From Capillimicrobium parvum (GTDB taxonomy: Bacteria; Actinomycetota; Thermoleophilia; Solirubrobacterales; Solirubrobacteraceae), in NCBI RefSeq assembly GCF_021172045.1, contig NZ_CP087164.1, forward strand, positions 4,340,001-4,404,000: a DNA stretch of 64,000 nucleotides, given 5' to 3'. Below, one piece after another: positions 7,182 through 16,990 of the stretch (position 1 is its first letter; the number at the start of each line of letters is the position of its first letter). Both the position numbers and the translations under genes were made by a program. Below the pieces are notes generated by a model. That model was not told the DNA's origin, ran no database searches, and saw only the letters and a program-made list of their open reading frames with translations.

Positions 7182-9070
7182 GTGATCTCCGCCAGCCGGT
7201 CGGCGAGGATGATCCGCGCGGCGGCCTCGATCAGCGCCAGGTGGGAGAACGCCTGCGGGAAGTTGCCGAGGTGCCGGCCGGTGTCGGCGTCGAACTCCTC
7301 CGCGTAGAGACCGAGCGGCGAGGCGATGCGCAGGAGCCGCTCCATCAGGTCCCGGGCGCGCTGCCGCTCGCCGATGATGCTCAGCGCGGACACCAGCCAG
7401 AAGGAGCAGATCACGAACGTGCCCTCCTTGCCGGACATGCCGTCGTCGGTCTCGCCGGTGCGGTAGCGCAGGACGAACCCGGCGTCGGTCAGCTCCTCGG
7501 CGATCGCCAGCACGGTCGCGCGCATGCGCTCGTCGTCGCCCGGCAGGAACCCGAACAGCGCGGCCAGGAGCGTGGACGCATCGAGGGCGTCCGTGTCGTA
7601 GTGCTGACGCAGCACCCCGCGCGAGTCGACGCCGTGCTCGAGGATGTCGGCCTTGATCTCGTCGGCGATCCCCGCCCAGTCGGCCGCGCGCTCGTCGTCG
7701 CCGCGCATCCGGCCCAGCTTCGCGGCGCGATCCATAGCCACCCAGCACATGAGCTTGGAGGAGACGTAGTTCTGTGGCGCGCCCCGCGCCTCCCAGATGC
7801 CCTGGTCGGGCTCGCGCCAGACCTTGCGCGCGCACTCGGCCTGGGACTCGACGATCGGCCACAGGCGCCGCGGCAGGCGTTGACTTCGCCTCGTGTGCAG
7901 CAGGATCGAGTCCAGCGCCGCCCCGTAGACGTCGTTCTGACGCTGGTCGAACGCGCCGTTGCCGACCCGAACGGGACGCGCGCCCGCGTACCCCGTGAGG
8001 TCGTCGCGGGTGCTCTCGGTCAGATCGCGGCGGCCGTCGATCCCGTACATGATCTGCAGCGACCCGTCCTCGTTGCGGTCGAGGTCGCCGATGAACTGCA
8101 TGTACTCGTCGGCCTCCCAGTCGAGGTTCATCCAGTGCAGCGCCTGCAGGGTGAAGGTCGAGTCGCGGATCCACGTGTAGCGGTAGTCCCAGTTGCGCTG
8201 TCCGCCCGGGGTCTCCGGCAGCGACGTGGTCAGGGCGGCGACCGTGGCTCCGGTGGGCATGAACGTCAGGCCCTTGATGGCCAGGGCCGAGCGCCGGATC
8301 GGCCCGCGGAACTCGTGGTCGGGCATGCGGGCCCGGCTGAGCCAGGAGCGCCAGAACCGCGTGGTCGCGTCGAGCTGCGCGTTCGCCGCGGCGACGTCCT
8401 CCGGTCCCTCGAGGTCCTGGGCCCAGGAGAGCGCGCAGAAGAGCTCCTCGCCGCCTTCGAGCACGTGGCGGGCGCGCACCGTGTTGGCCTCGACGCCCAG
8501 GGCCATGTCGCTGCGCAGGCGGAGCGTCTGGCCGGCGCCCGTGACGTCGGCGGTGTGCCGGTCGGTTCCAACCAGCGACCACTCGCCCGGCGTCCGGCCG
8601 TAGTCCAGGACCGGTTCGCACACGAGCTCGATCTCCACGCTGCCCTCGATGCACTGCACGGTGCGCACGAGCACGTGCTCGGCATCGTCGTCGGTCGGCG
8701 GGCGCGTGTGCGGCGTCACCGTGTCCTCGACACGGCGCGGCCCCATCGTGAGGGCGTCGCGCACGACGATCCACCCCCCGGGCGCCTGCCAGGTCGTCAA
8801 CAGGGTGTTCGTCCCGGGCTCGTAGTGGCGGGCGGCCGGGAAGTTCAGCCCGAACGGGCCCAGCCGGAAGAAGCCGCCCCCGCGGTCGAGGAGCGTGCCG
8901 AAGACGCTCGGCGCATCGAAGCGCGGGACGCAGAGCCAGCCGATCGAGCCGTCGGGCGCCACGAGCGCTCCCGTGTGGCAGTTCGACAGGAACGCGTACT
9001 CCGCGATGGGCGTGAACGGCGACGGCGCCGCGGCGCTCTGGGCCACCGACTCGGCCTTCATCTCGGTCAT
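7178..9070 (-). CDS. Glycoside hydrolase family 15 (glucoamylase/trehalase-like)
   Basis: 630 residues from ATG 9070, which overlaps the zwf stop by one base. The N-terminal domain has TGALVAPDGSIGWLCVPRFD, and the (alpha/alpha)6 catalytic domain has RNWDYRYTWIRDSTFTLQAL and GLYAEEFD, where acidic catalytic residues of GH15 fall. Actinobacterial members include trehalases and glucoamylases that release glucose from trehalose or alpha-glucans. There is no signal peptide, so an internal substrate is likely. Next to zwf, it would supply glucose units for oxidation. Trehalase versus glucoamylase activity cannot be told from sequence here. Confidence 0.88.
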   Translation of the reverse strand: MTEMKAESVAQSAAAPSPFTPIAEYAFLSNCHTGALVAPDGSIGWLCVPRFDAPSVFGTLLDRGGGFFRLGPFGLNFPAARHYEPGTNTLLTTWQAPGGWIVVRDALTMGPRRVEDTVTPHTRPPTDDDAEHVLVRTVQCIEGSVEIELVCEPVLDYGRTPGEWSLVGTDRHTADVTGAGQTLRLRSDMALGVEANTVRARHVLEGGEELFCALSWAQDLEGPEDVAAANAQLDATTRFWRSWLSRARMPDHEFRGPIRRSALAIKGLTFMPTGATVAALTTSLPETPGGQRNWDYRYTWIRDSTFTLQALHWMNLDWEADEYMQFIGDLDRNEDGSLQIMYGIDGRRDLTESTRDDLTGYAGARPVRVGNGAFDQRQNDVYGAALDSILLHTRRSQRLPRRLWPIVESQAECARKVWREPDQGIWEARGAPQNYVSSKLMCWVAMDRAAKLGRMRGDDERAADWAGIADEIKADILEHGVDSRGVLRQHYDTDALDASTLLAALFGFLPGDDERMRATVLAIAEELTDAGFVLRYRTGETDDGMSGKEGTFVICSFWLVSALSIIGERQRARDLMERLLRIASPLGLYAEEFDADTGRHLGNFPQAFSHLALIEAAARIILADRLAEIT

Positions 9071-10509
9071 CAGGACGCCTCCGTCCAAGGCTCGTGCCAG
9101 CGCCCGTGGCCGGCGATCAGGTGGTCGGCCGCCTCCGGGCCCCACGTCCCCGGCGCGTACCCGTGGATGGCCGGCGGCGAGTCGAGCAGCGGCTGCATCA
9201 CCCGCCACGTCTCCTCCACCGCGTCCTGCCGCGTGAAGCGCGTGCTGTCGCCGCGCATCGCCGCCGACAGCAGGACCTCGTACGGCGTGGCCCCCTCGCC
9301 GCCCTGGTCGGCGAACTCCATGTCGAGGTTGATCTGCTGGGCGCTCACCTCGCCGCTGTGCTGCGCCTCCATGAGCAGCCGGATGCCCGTCGTCGGATCG
9401 AGCCGGACGATGAGCTGATCGGGCTCGGGCCTTCGTCGGCCCTCGGCGTGGAAGCCCATCATGGGCGGCCGGCGGAAGACCAGGCGCAACTCGGTCTGGG
9501 TCGTCGGCAGCAGCTTGCCCGTGCGGACGAAGAACGGTACGCCGGACCAGCGCCAGTTCTCGATGTCCAGGCGCAGCGCGGCGTAGGTCTCGGTCCGCGA
9601 CCCGGGCGCGACGCCCTCGATCTCCTGATAGCCCACGTGCTGCCCGCGCACGTAGTGGCGCGGGTCCGCCGGCGGCATCGCGCGGAAGACGGCGTGCAGC
9701 GTGTCCTTCAGGGTGGCGGCGTCGCGGCCCGCGGGCGCCTCCATCGCCGCGGCTGCCACGACCTGCATGAGGTGGTTGACCACGACGTCGCGCAGCGCAC
9801 CCACCGGGTCGTAGAAGTGGCCGCGATCGGCGACCCCGAAGTCCTCGGCCATCGTGATCTGCACCGACGAGACGTAGTTGCGGTTCCAGACCGGCTCGAG
9901 GATCGCGTTGGCGAACCGCAGGTACAGGATCTCGACGAGCCCCATCTTGCCCAGGAAGTGGTCGATGCGCAGCAGCTGGGACTCGTCGAGGTACTGGTGG
10001 ATCTCCTCGTTGAGCGCCATGGCGGAGGACAGGTTGTGGCCGAACGGCTTCTCGACGACCACGCGCGCACCGGCGGTGAGACCTGCCCGGTGCAGGCCCT
10101 CGATCACGCGGCCGAAGAGGAACGGGGGGATCTCCAGGTAGAAGACCGGGCAGCGCGCACCCGAGATCGCGGCGCGGACGCTCTCGAACGTGGCAGCGTC
10201 GGTGAAGTCGCCGGCGACGTACGACAGCCGCGCCGCGAAGCGGGCGAAGACCTCGTCGTCGATCTGCTCGCCGGTGGCGGCGATGCACTCGCGCGCGTGC
10301 TCACGCAGTTCCTCGACCGTCCACTCCTGTGCGGCGACTCCGACGATCGGGCAGTCGAGCAGTCCGCGCGCGTCCAGCCGGTACAGCGAGCGGAACGTCA
10401 TCACCCGGGCGAGGTCGCCGGTGATGCCGAACACCACGAAGACGTCGGCAGGCGCGGACGACTCGCTCGCCTGGCGGCGGCGGGGGGCGCGCCCCGTGGC
10501 GGTGGTCAT
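9070..10509 (-). CDS. zwf: Glucose-6-phosphate dehydrogenase
   Basis: 479 residues, normal for the family. It oxidises glucose 6-phosphate to 6-phosphogluconolactone with NAD(P)+, the entry step of the oxidative pentose phosphate pathway. The dinucleotide motif reads [11 protein letters not shown], close to the usual GxxGDLA. The substrate-site signature [20 protein letters not shown] and EKPFGHN are intact. The start at ATG 10509 overlaps the stop of a 15-codon leader frame (ATGA), suggesting translational coupling. It heads an operon with GH15 and GMC genes behind the palindrome at 10615-10635. Confidence 0.93.
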   Translation of the reverse strand: MTTATGRAPRRRQASESSAPADVFVVFGITGDLARVMTFRSLYRLDARGLLDCPIVGVAAQEWTVEELREHARECIAATGEQIDDEVFARFAARLSYVAGDFTDAATFESVRAAISGARCPVFYLEIPPFLFGRVIEGLHRAGLTAGARVVVEKPFGHNLSSAMALNEEIHQYLDESQLLRIDHFLGKMGLVEILYLRFANAILEPVWNRNYVSSVQITMAEDFGVADRGHFYDPVGALRDVVVNHLMQVVAAAAMEAPAGRDAATLKDTLHAVFRAMPPADPRHYVRGQHVGYQEIEGVAPGSRTETYAALRLDIENWRWSGVPFFVRTGKLLPTTQTELRLVFRRPPMMGFHAEGRRRPEPDQLIVRLDPTTGIRLLMEAQHSGEVSAQQINLDMEFADQGGEGATPYEVLLSAAMRGDSTRFTRQDAVEETWRVMQPLLDSPPAIHGYAPGTWGPEAADHLIAGHGRWHEPWTEAS

Positions 10510-10553
10510 CCGGCCCCCGTCCCGACGACGATGCGATGGATCTGCGCGGACAT
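10506..10553 (-). CDS. Leader peptide or universal-stress-protein remnant upstream of zwf (15 aa)
   Basis: ATG 10553 is preceded by GGAGG four bases away, then [15 protein letters not shown] and a stop that overlaps the zwf ATG. The residues [11 protein letters not shown] resemble the first beta strand of UspA-like proteins, which often begin with a hydrophobic strand followed by GxDGS. An in-frame ATG at 10577, 48 bp from the palindrome centre, would give 23 residues. Either a leader that couples ribosomes into zwf, or the stump of a deleted usp gene. Confidence 0.5.
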   Translation of the reverse strand: MSAQIHRIVVGTGAG

Positions 10554-10614
10554 GAGACCTCCACGGCTTGCGGGCATGTGACGGCGCGATGATCCCGAGG
10601 CGACGCCACCGACG

Positions 10615-10635
10615 CATCGTCCGAATCGGGTGATG
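10615..10635. promoter_or_regulatory. Recurring 21-bp inverted repeat, site 4
   Basis: CATCGTCC-GAATC-GGGTGATG. Lies in the divergent region between the leader-zwf-GH15-GMC operon and the plus-strand membrane protein gene; the centre is 72 bp from leader ATG 10553 (48 bp from ATG 10577) and about 86 bp from GTG 10711. Confidence 0.7.
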
Positions 10636-10710
10636 GCCGCGCCGGGGCGATGCCGCATCATGGCGCCCGAGTGCACGATCCGGCCTGAAGGCATCGGAGG
10701 AGTGAGAGCT

Positions 10711-11193
10711 GTGCGATCGGCAACGACCTGGCCCGTGCGGAGCGTGCTCGCCGGCGCGGCAGGCACCGCGGCGATGACGCTCGCCTACGGGCTCGAGCGG
10801 CGCCTACGTCCCCTGGTCCAGGGCGCGCTGGACTACGACGACGGGCTCGTGCCCGGGCAGATCGTCGCGGCGATCATGCACCTGCGGCACGTCACGAACC
10901 GCACCGACCGCGAGCTCGGCCTCGCGCTTCGCTGGGGCTACGGCTCGGCGTTCGGACTCTGGCACGGGGTCCTCGTGCGCCGGGTCGGGGAGCCACGAGC
11001 GAGCGCGGCCTTCGGAGCGACGCTCATGACGGCCACGCTGACGTTGTTCCCGCTGCTCGGACGCACGCCGCCACCCTGGCGCTGGCCGGCGGCGATGCTC
11101 GCGACGAGCTTCGGAACTCATGCGGTGTATGTCGCCGCCGTGGCCGCCGCCGACCGCCTGCAGGCCGCGGCGACGTCGGTCGACCAGCGATGA
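10711..11193 (+). CDS. Hypothetical membrane protein
   Basis: 160 residues from GTG 10711, chosen because GGAGG lies ten bases upstream; an in-frame ATG at 10660 would add 17 residues. Hydrophobic segments are [18 protein letters not shown], a middle stretch including [28 protein letters not shown], and [14 protein letters not shown], suggesting three or four helices. No family is recognised with confidence. It is divergent from the zwf operon and shares the palindromic site there, so it may belong to the same stimulon. Confidence 0.65.
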   Translation: MRSATTWPVRSVLAGAAGTAAMTLAYGLERRLRPLVQGALDYDDGLVPGQIVAAIMHLRHVTNRTDRELGLALRWGYGSAFGLWHGVLVRRVGEPRASAAFGATLMTATLTLFPLLGRTPPPWRWPAAMLATSFGTHAVYVAAVAAADRLQAAATSVDQR

Positions 11194-11229
11194 GAAGGCG
11201 CGGTTGACACGGACAGGGCGGCGTGCGGC

Positions 11230-12504
11230 TCAGTCGACCCGCACGGAGATCCGCCCGGACCGCTGGTGCGTGACTGCCGCGCCGGCCCAGTCGACGATCG
11301 CCTTCGCGCGGTCCTGGTTGGTCGGCAACAGCGCCAGGTGCACCGTGATCCACGCGAACTGCGCCTTCTTGCCGGTCATCGTGCGACCGCCCAGCATCTG
11401 GACGCACGCGGCGCCGCGCCCGATCGCGGCCATGGTCCCCTTGTCGCGGTAGGCGAACGGCTTGGTCCTCCTGCCGGCGATCATGCGGCTGATCGTGTCG
11501 CCGGCATGCTCGCCCGACTGCAGCGCGACCGATCCGAGCTGGGGCAGCACCTGCTGCGTCTTGGCGTCGGCGATGGCGGCGATGTCGCCGAGCACGAACA
11601 CCTCGGGATGGCCGGGCAGCGTCAGGTCGGATCCGACGGCGATGCGATTGCCGCGCTCGGGCGCGAGCCCGATCGAGCGCCCGACCGGGCTGCCCTGCAG
11701 CCCGGCGCCCCAGATGAGCGTGTGGGCGTTGAGGACCGCGCCCGAGCCGAGCGTGACCCGAGTCGGCGAGACCGAGGCGACGCGCTCGCCGGCCAGGACG
11801 TCGACGTCACGGTCCGTGAGCGCTTTCGTGGCGTAGTGGCGCAGCTTCGGCTCGAACATGGAGAAGAGCTCGGGCCCGGCCTCGACCAGGGTCACGCGCG
11901 CCTGCTCCTGCGGGATGTCCGGGTAGTCCTTCGCGAACTCGCTGCGGTAGAGCTCGGTCATCGCTCCCGCCGTCTCGACGCCGGTCGGCCCTCCGCCGAC
12001 GACCACGATGTTCAGCCCCCCGTCCTCCAGGAGGGCGGGGTCGCGGTCGGCGGCCTCCCAGCGCTCGACCAGGTGGTCCTTCAGGCGAACCGCGTGCGGG
12101 AGCGTGTACATCGGGAACGCGTGGTCGGCCGCGCCCTCGGTCCCGAAGAAGTCGACCTCGGCGCCGAGCGCGAGCACCAGGTAGTCGTAGGCGATCGGCG
12201 CCAGGTCGTCGAAGCGCACCTCGCGCGCGTCGACGTCGACGCCCGTCACGGTCGCCTGGTGAACGGTCGTGTTGTCCTGGTGGCCGACCAGGTCGCGCAG
12301 TGAGTGGCCCACGGCCGTCGTCTCCAGCAGCCCGCTGGCCAGCTGGTAGAGCAGCGGCTGGAACGTGTGGTAGTCGTGGCGATCGATCAGGATCACCTCG
12401 GCGTGCGCGTCCGCGAGCTTCTGCGCTGCGCCGACGCCGGCGAAGCCGCCGCCGAGGATGAGGACGCGCGGCCGCGCGGATGGCGAGCTCTCCGATGACG
12501 CCAT
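11230..12504 (-). CDS. ndh: Type II NADH:quinone oxidoreductase (NDH-2)
   Basis: 424 residues, usual length. Two Rossmann folds: FAD motif VLILGGGFAGVGAAQKL at the N-terminus and NADH motif IVVVGGGPTGVETAGAM mid-protein; FVLGDIAA is the second FAD contact. NDH-2 oxidises NADH and reduces membrane quinone without pumping protons, and the C-terminal part (FAWITVHLALLP) probably attaches to the membrane. It is divergent from cydA with a palindromic site midway between them, so a simple NADH-to-quinol-to-bd-oxidase chain could be switched on as a unit. Some relatives reduce other acceptors, but the match is good. Confidence 0.88.
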   Translation of the reverse strand: MASSESSPSARPRVLILGGGFAGVGAAQKLADAHAEVILIDRHDYHTFQPLLYQLASGLLETTAVGHSLRDLVGHQDNTTVHQATVTGVDVDAREVRFDDLAPIAYDYLVLALGAEVDFFGTEGAADHAFPMYTLPHAVRLKDHLVERWEAADRDPALLEDGGLNIVVVGGGPTGVETAGAMTELYRSEFAKDYPDIPQEQARVTLVEAGPELFSMFEPKLRHYATKALTDRDVDVLAGERVASVSPTRVTLGSGAVLNAHTLIWGAGLQGSPVGRSIGLAPERGNRIAVGSDLTLPGHPEVFVLGDIAAIADAKTQQVLPQLGSVALQSGEHAGDTISRMIAGRRTKPFAYRDKGTMAAIGRGAACVQMLGGRTMTGKKAQFAWITVHLALLPTNQDRAKAIVDWAGAAVTHQRSGRISVRVD

Positions 12505-12537
12505 GATCGCGAGCGTACGCCTGCGCTCGGGCGCCCG

Positions 12538-12558
12538 CCTCACCCCGATGGGATGATG
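12538..12558. promoter_or_regulatory. Recurring 21-bp inverted repeat, site 5 (ndh/cydA divergent promoter)
   Basis: CCTCACCC-CGATG-GGATGATG. The centre is 44 bp from ndh ATG 12504 and 46 bp from cydA ATG 12594, so one site could serve both divergent transcripts symmetrically. The whole divergent region is only 89 bases. Confidence 0.75.
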
Positions 12559-12593
12559 CGCCGTCTCCGCGAGGCCGCATAGCGTCGCTCCCG

Positions 12594-13991
12594 ATGCTGA
12601 TGGACTCCGTGCCGGTCTTCGCGTCGCAGCTGGGGGCAGCACGCAGCCAGATGGCCTTCACGCTGGGCTTCCACATCATCCTGGCGTCGATCGGCGTGGC
12701 GTTCCCGGCGATGATGCTGATCGCCAACTACCGCGGGCTCAAGCACGACGATCACGACGCGCTGCTGCTGGCGCGCCGCTGGTCGAAGGTCGTCGCCGTG
12801 ACGTTCGCGGTCGGCGCGGTCACGGGCACCGTGCTCTCGTTCGAGTTCGGGCTGCTCTGGCCCGCCTTCACGGGGCGCTTCGGCAAGGTCTTCGGCGTCC
12901 TGTTCGCCGTCGAGGGGATCTTCTTCTTCCTCGAGGCGATCTTCATCGCGATCTACATCTTCGGCTGGAAGCGGCTGTCGCCGTGGGCGCACTTCTGGTC
13001 GGGCGTCCCCGTCGTGATCTGCGGGCTCGGCGGCGCGTTCTCGGTCGTGGCGGTCAACTCGTGGATGAACCAGCCGCAGGGCTTCTCGCCGACGAGCGGG
13101 ACGGTCACGAGCGTCGACCCGTTCGACGTGATCTTCAACCCCGCGGTGCCCTACGAGGTGCCGCACATGATCCTGGCGGCCTACCTCGTCACCGGGTTCA
13201 TCGTGGCGTCCATCTACGCCGTCGGGATGCTGCGGGGCCGCCGCGACCGGATCCACCGGCTGGGACTGCTCATCCCGCTGACCGTGGCGTGCATCGCCAC
13301 GCCCATCCAGTTCCTCGTCGGCGACACCGCGGCTCGGGCGATCGCCGAGGACCAGCCCATCAAGTTCGCTGGGATGGAGTGCGTCCAGACCACCTCGACC
13401 GACGTCACCGAGTACATCTACGGCCGCTGCACCTCGGATGGCGTGAAGGGCGGCATCGGGATCCCGGGCTTCGACTCGTTCCTCGTCGGCTTCAGCACGA
13501 GCACCCAGGTCACCGGCCTCGACACCGTGGCGCCCCAGGACCGGCCGCCATACAACACGATGCTGCACTGGGCGTTCGACACGATGGTCGGGATCTGCAC
13601 CGTCCTGATCGCCCTGGGGGCCTGGTTCGCCTTCGTCTGGTGGCGGAGGCGCGACATCCCCCGGACCCGCTGGTTCCTGCGGGCCGTGGCGGTATCCGGC
13701 GTGCTGGGGGTCGTCGCCCTGGAGTCCGGCTGGATCGTCACCGAGGTCGGGCGCCAGCCGTGGATCGTGTACAACGTCATGCGCACGGAGGACGCCGTCA
13801 CCGACGCGAGCGGCGTCCCGATCATGTTCGCGGTCGTGGTGGCGCTGTACGCCGTGCTCGCGGCGGTGCTGATCGGCACGCTGCGCGCGATGTCGCGGCG
13901 CTGGCGCAGCGAAGGCGACGACGAGACCGACGTTCCGTACGGACCGTCCGGCCCGGCCCCCGAGCCGGCTCCGACGGGGATGGCGTCGTGA
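12594..13991 (+). CDS. cydA: Cytochrome bd-type quinol oxidase subunit I
   Basis: 465 residues. CydA oxidises quinol and carries the haems of a high-affinity terminal oxidase in the membrane. The first helix has a histidine in RSQMAFTLGFHIILA matching a conserved haem ligand; GSG-like loops and the conserved ESGWIVTEVGRQPW segment near residue 380 are present. Multiple transmembrane helices span the protein. The Q-loop region appears short, as in CioA-type enzymes. The C-terminal tail is Pro-rich and soluble. Its stop overlaps the cydB GTG. The divergent palindrome suggests co-regulation with ndh. Confidence 0.93.
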   Translation: MLMDSVPVFASQLGAARSQMAFTLGFHIILASIGVAFPAMMLIANYRGLKHDDHDALLLARRWSKVVAVTFAVGAVTGTVLSFEFGLLWPAFTGRFGKVFGVLFAVEGIFFFLEAIFIAIYIFGWKRLSPWAHFWSGVPVVICGLGGAFSVVAVNSWMNQPQGFSPTSGTVTSVDPFDVIFNPAVPYEVPHMILAAYLVTGFIVASIYAVGMLRGRRDRIHRLGLLIPLTVACIATPIQFLVGDTAARAIAEDQPIKFAGMECVQTTSTDVTEYIYGRCTSDGVKGGIGIPGFDSFLVGFSTSTQVTGLDTVAPQDRPPYNTMLHWAFDTMVGICTVLIALGAWFAFVWWRRRDIPRTRWFLRAVAVSGVLGVVALESGWIVTEVGRQPWIVYNVMRTEDAVTDASGVPIMFAVVVALYAVLAAVLIGTLRAMSRRWRSEGDDETDVPYGPSGPAPEPAPTGMAS

Positions 13992-15019
13992 CGACGGCCG
14001 ACGCGGTCGCCGGCGTCCTGTGGGTGGGCGTCACGGCGTACGCGGTGTTCGGCGGCGCCGACTTCGGCGCGGGGTTCTGGAGCCTCGTCGCCGGACGATC
14101 GAAGCCGGGCGAGCGCGCGCGGGAGCTCTGCGACTGGGCGATCGGGCCGGTGTGGGAGGCCAACCACGTCTGGCTGATCTTCGTGCTCGTCGTGCTGTGG
14201 ACGGGGTTCTCGGCGGCCTTCGAGGCGATCTTCTCCACCCTCTTCATCCCGCTCAGCCTGGCCGCCGTCGGCATCGTGCTGCGCGGCTCGGGCTTCGCGT
14301 TCCACAAGACCGCGCGCCGTGTGGTCGGTCGCCGGGTGTCGCAGCAGGCGTTCGGGATCTCGTCGCTGCTGACCCCGTTCTTCCTGGGCACCGTCGTCGG
14401 GGCGATCGCGTCCGGCCGCGTCCCCGTCGGCAACGCGGAAGGCGACCCGGTGACCAGCTGGCTGAACGCGGTCTCGTTCCTGATCGGCGCGCTCTTCGTG
14501 GCGACGTCCGCGTACATCGCCGCGGTGTTCCTCGTCCACGATGCTCGGCGGGCGGGCACGCCGGACCTCGCTCACTACTTCCGCAAACGAGCCCTCGGCG
14601 CCGCCCTGGCCGCGGGCGCGCTTGCCGTCGCCGGGATCATCGCGCTGCGCTCCGACGGCCGATACGTCTACGACGGGCTGACCGGCGACGCGCTGCCGCT
14701 CGTCATCGTGTCAGCGCTGGCCGGCACCGCGGTCCTGCTCCTGCTCTGGCGCGACGCCCCGCGCGGGAGCCGCCCGCTCGCGATCGTGGCGGTCGTCGCC
14801 GTCGTCTGGGGGTGGGGCATCGCGCAGCATCCGTACCTGCTGCCGACGGACCTCACGATCGGCGACGCCGCGGCTCCCGAAGCCACGCTCACGGCGGTCC
14901 TGATCGTGTTCGGCGTCGCCCTGGTGGTCGTGATCCCGGCGATCGCCCTGCTCTACACGCTGGCGCAGCGCGACCTCATAGAGGAGTCCCCGGCACCGAC
15001 GACGACCACGGGGGGATGA
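13988..15019 (+). CDS. cydB: Cytochrome bd-type quinol oxidase subunit II
   Basis: 343 residues from GTG 13988, overlapping the cydA stop as GTGA. N-terminal AYAVFGGADFGAGFWSLVAG and WEANHVWLIFVLVVLWTGF are characteristic of CydB. About eight or nine membrane helices follow. CydB supports CydA in the bd oxidase. No cydC/cydD transporter genes or cydX-like small frame are seen next to it. The 3' end overlaps the converging histidine kinase gene by 44 bases. Confidence 0.92.
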   Translation: MTTADAVAGVLWVGVTAYAVFGGADFGAGFWSLVAGRSKPGERARELCDWAIGPVWEANHVWLIFVLVVLWTGFSAAFEAIFSTLFIPLSLAAVGIVLRGSGFAFHKTARRVVGRRVSQQAFGISSLLTPFFLGTVVGAIASGRVPVGNAEGDPVTSWLNAVSFLIGALFVATSAYIAAVFLVHDARRAGTPDLAHYFRKRALGAALAAGALAVAGIIALRSDGRYVYDGLTGDALPLVIVSALAGTAVLLLLWRDAPRGSRPLAIVAVVAVVWGWGIAQHPYLLPTDLTIGDAAAPEATLTAVLIVFGVALVVVIPAIALLYTLAQRDLIEESPAPTTTTGG

Positions 15020-16889
15020 TGGCGGCCGGCGAGGGCGCGCACGAGCCGGCGCCGGGGATCACGCCGGCGACGTGGGTGCCGCGGCCGGGGGCGCTGTCGA
15101 TCGTGAGCGTCCCGCCCATGGCCGCGACGCGATCGGCAAGGTTGGTCAGACCCGCTCCGCCGTTGACCGTCGCCGGATCGAAGCCGACGCCGTCGTCGGC
15201 GACGGCGAACGTGACGTCGCCGCCACGCTCGGCGAGCCGGATCGTCACGGCCGCGTCGGGCCCCGCATGCTTCGCGGCGTTCTGCAGGCACTCGGTGCAG
15301 CAGAAGTAGACGGACGTCTCCAGCGCCTCCGAGTAGCGGCCGAGCCCGTCGTCGCGGACGGTGACCCGCATCGCGGAGCGCAATGCGACCGCCTCGAGCG
15401 CCGGACCGAGCCCCGACTGCCCGAGAACATGCGGGTAGACGCCCTGGGCGAATCCGCGCAGCTCGCCGATGACCTGGTCGACCTCGCCGCCGAGCTGCTC
15501 GATCATCGCCCGGTCCCGCGAGCCATCGAGCTGCTCGGCGACCTGTCCCAGGCGGATGCGCAGCGCCACCAGGCGCTGCTGTGCACTGTCATGCAGGTCA
15601 CGCTCGATCCGGCGTCGCTCCTCGTTGCCCGCCTCGACGATGCGGACCCGTGATGCCTGCAGCTCCCCTTCGAGCGCTTCGTGCTCGACGGCGAGCAGCG
15701 TCGCGGCTGCCGCGGCCCGCACCAGCTCGGGGTCCTCCATGAGCGTCTCGTCGACCACCATCGCCGCCACGGGCGGCCCGTCGCGACCGACGGGCACCCA
15801 CGCGCGTTGTCCTCCGCGCGGCGGCGGCGCCACCTCATCCCCCGCGGCATCGCGGAAGCGGCCGGTCGCCGGATCGTGGAATCCGAGCTCGAAGCGGTCG
15901 TCGTCGAGCACGTCCGCGATGGTGTCCCGCCACCCGCCGGGCGTCGGCCGTGCCGCCAGGTTGCCGAGCAGCGTGCCGAGGACACGGGACGCGAAGAGCT
16001 CGGCCCGCAGCAGCGCGACCAGGAACCCGAGCGGCAGGAGGATGCGCGTGGCGACGATCCCCCAGGCCAGCGCATCGAGCGTCCCGAGGTCGTCGACCTT
16101 CAGGATCCAGGCGGCGAAGTTGAAGACGAAGTACGCCGGCAGGAACATGAGCGACGTCACCGCGACCGAGATCAGAGCCCGCCGCTGCGGGCGCGACGCC
16201 GACAGCAGGCGCGCCAGGTAGACGAAGAACACGGCGGCGGCCAGCGCGAGCGCCACATACGTCTCGGCGTCCCCGGCGACGCGCGCGACGGTCGGATCGG
16301 AGCCGATCTGCAGGACGTTGTCCGGGCAGTTCGGCGCGCACCGGGTCAGCGGCCCACCGCCCGCGATGACGGGCGAGAAGAACGCCCACGCACAGAAGAG
16401 CGCGAGCCCACCGATCCCCATCACGGTCAAGAGCCAGCGCGCGGCGCGCGGCTCGACGGAACCCATCGGGAAGGCCAGGAACAGATAGATCGTGAACAGC
16501 CAGATCGGCGCCTCCACGAGCACGCCCACGTCGAACAGGATCGGTGTCCCGGACGCCTGCCACGAGGTGACCCACACGAGGACCCCGAAGGCGATGAGGA
16601 GCAGACCGAAGCGGCTCGCCGGCCGCCGGATCCACCAGACCAGGCCGATCGCCATCGGCGCAGCGACGAGATAGCTCCAGTAGAGGCCGGCGGCGACCGG
16701 CCGCTGGAGATGGTCGCCGGTCAACGCGAGGATGAGCGTCACCGCGACCATGGGGAGGATGGCGCACGCAACCGCGATCTGCGCGGTCGTGCGCGAGACC
16801 GAGAGCCCGAGCACCGATCCGAGCCGGAGGTCGTCGCCGCGCAGGATCGGGCCGACCGCCTGCCGGGCCATCGTCGACTGAACTCTCAT
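14976..16889 (-). CDS. Membrane sensor histidine kinase (HisKA_3/HATPase, NarX-type)
   Basis: Up to 637 residues from ATG 16889; ATG 16871 is an alternative with a better-spaced upstream purine stretch. The N-terminal half has about eight hydrophobic segments, then a linker, then the dimerisation helix with phospho-acceptor His in ERRRIERDLHDSAQQRL. The ATPase domain shows ECLQNAAKHAG (N box), VADDGVGFDP (G1) and GAGLTNLADRVAAMGGTL (G2). Such kinases pair with NarL-type regulators like the one at 1279-1980. No separate periplasmic sensor domain is evident, suggesting a membrane or redox signal. It converges on cydB with overlap. Confidence 0.85.
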   Translation of the reverse strand: MRVQSTMARQAVGPILRGDDLRLGSVLGLSVSRTTAQIAVACAILPMVAVTLILALTGDHLQRPVAAGLYWSYLVAAPMAIGLVWWIRRPASRFGLLLIAFGVLVWVTSWQASGTPILFDVGVLVEAPIWLFTIYLFLAFPMGSVEPRAARWLLTVMGIGGLALFCAWAFFSPVIAGGGPLTRCAPNCPDNVLQIGSDPTVARVAGDAETYVALALAAAVFFVYLARLLSASRPQRRALISVAVTSLMFLPAYFVFNFAAWILKVDDLGTLDALAWGIVATRILLPLGFLVALLRAELFASRVLGTLLGNLAARPTPGGWRDTIADVLDDDRFELGFHDPATGRFRDAAGDEVAPPPRGGQRAWVPVGRDGPPVAAMVVDETLMEDPELVRAAAAATLLAVEHEALEGELQASRVRIVEAGNEERRRIERDLHDSAQQRLVALRIRLGQVAEQLDGSRDRAMIEQLGGEVDQVIGELRGFAQGVYPHVLGQSGLGPALEAVALRSAMRVTVRDDGLGRYSEALETSVYFCCTECLQNAAKHAGPDAAVTIRLAERGGDVTFAVADDGVGFDPATVNGGAGLTNLADRVAAMGGTLTIDSAPGRGTHVAGVIPGAGSCAPSPAAIIPPWSSSVPGTPL

Positions 16890-16990
16890 CCTCGCATCAC
16901 CGCATCGTCCGTTCCGCCGATCCGGGGGCGCTCCTCGCAGGGCGAGCCTAACCGGAGCCGCGGAGACGGCGTGTGAACGGCTGGTGACCG

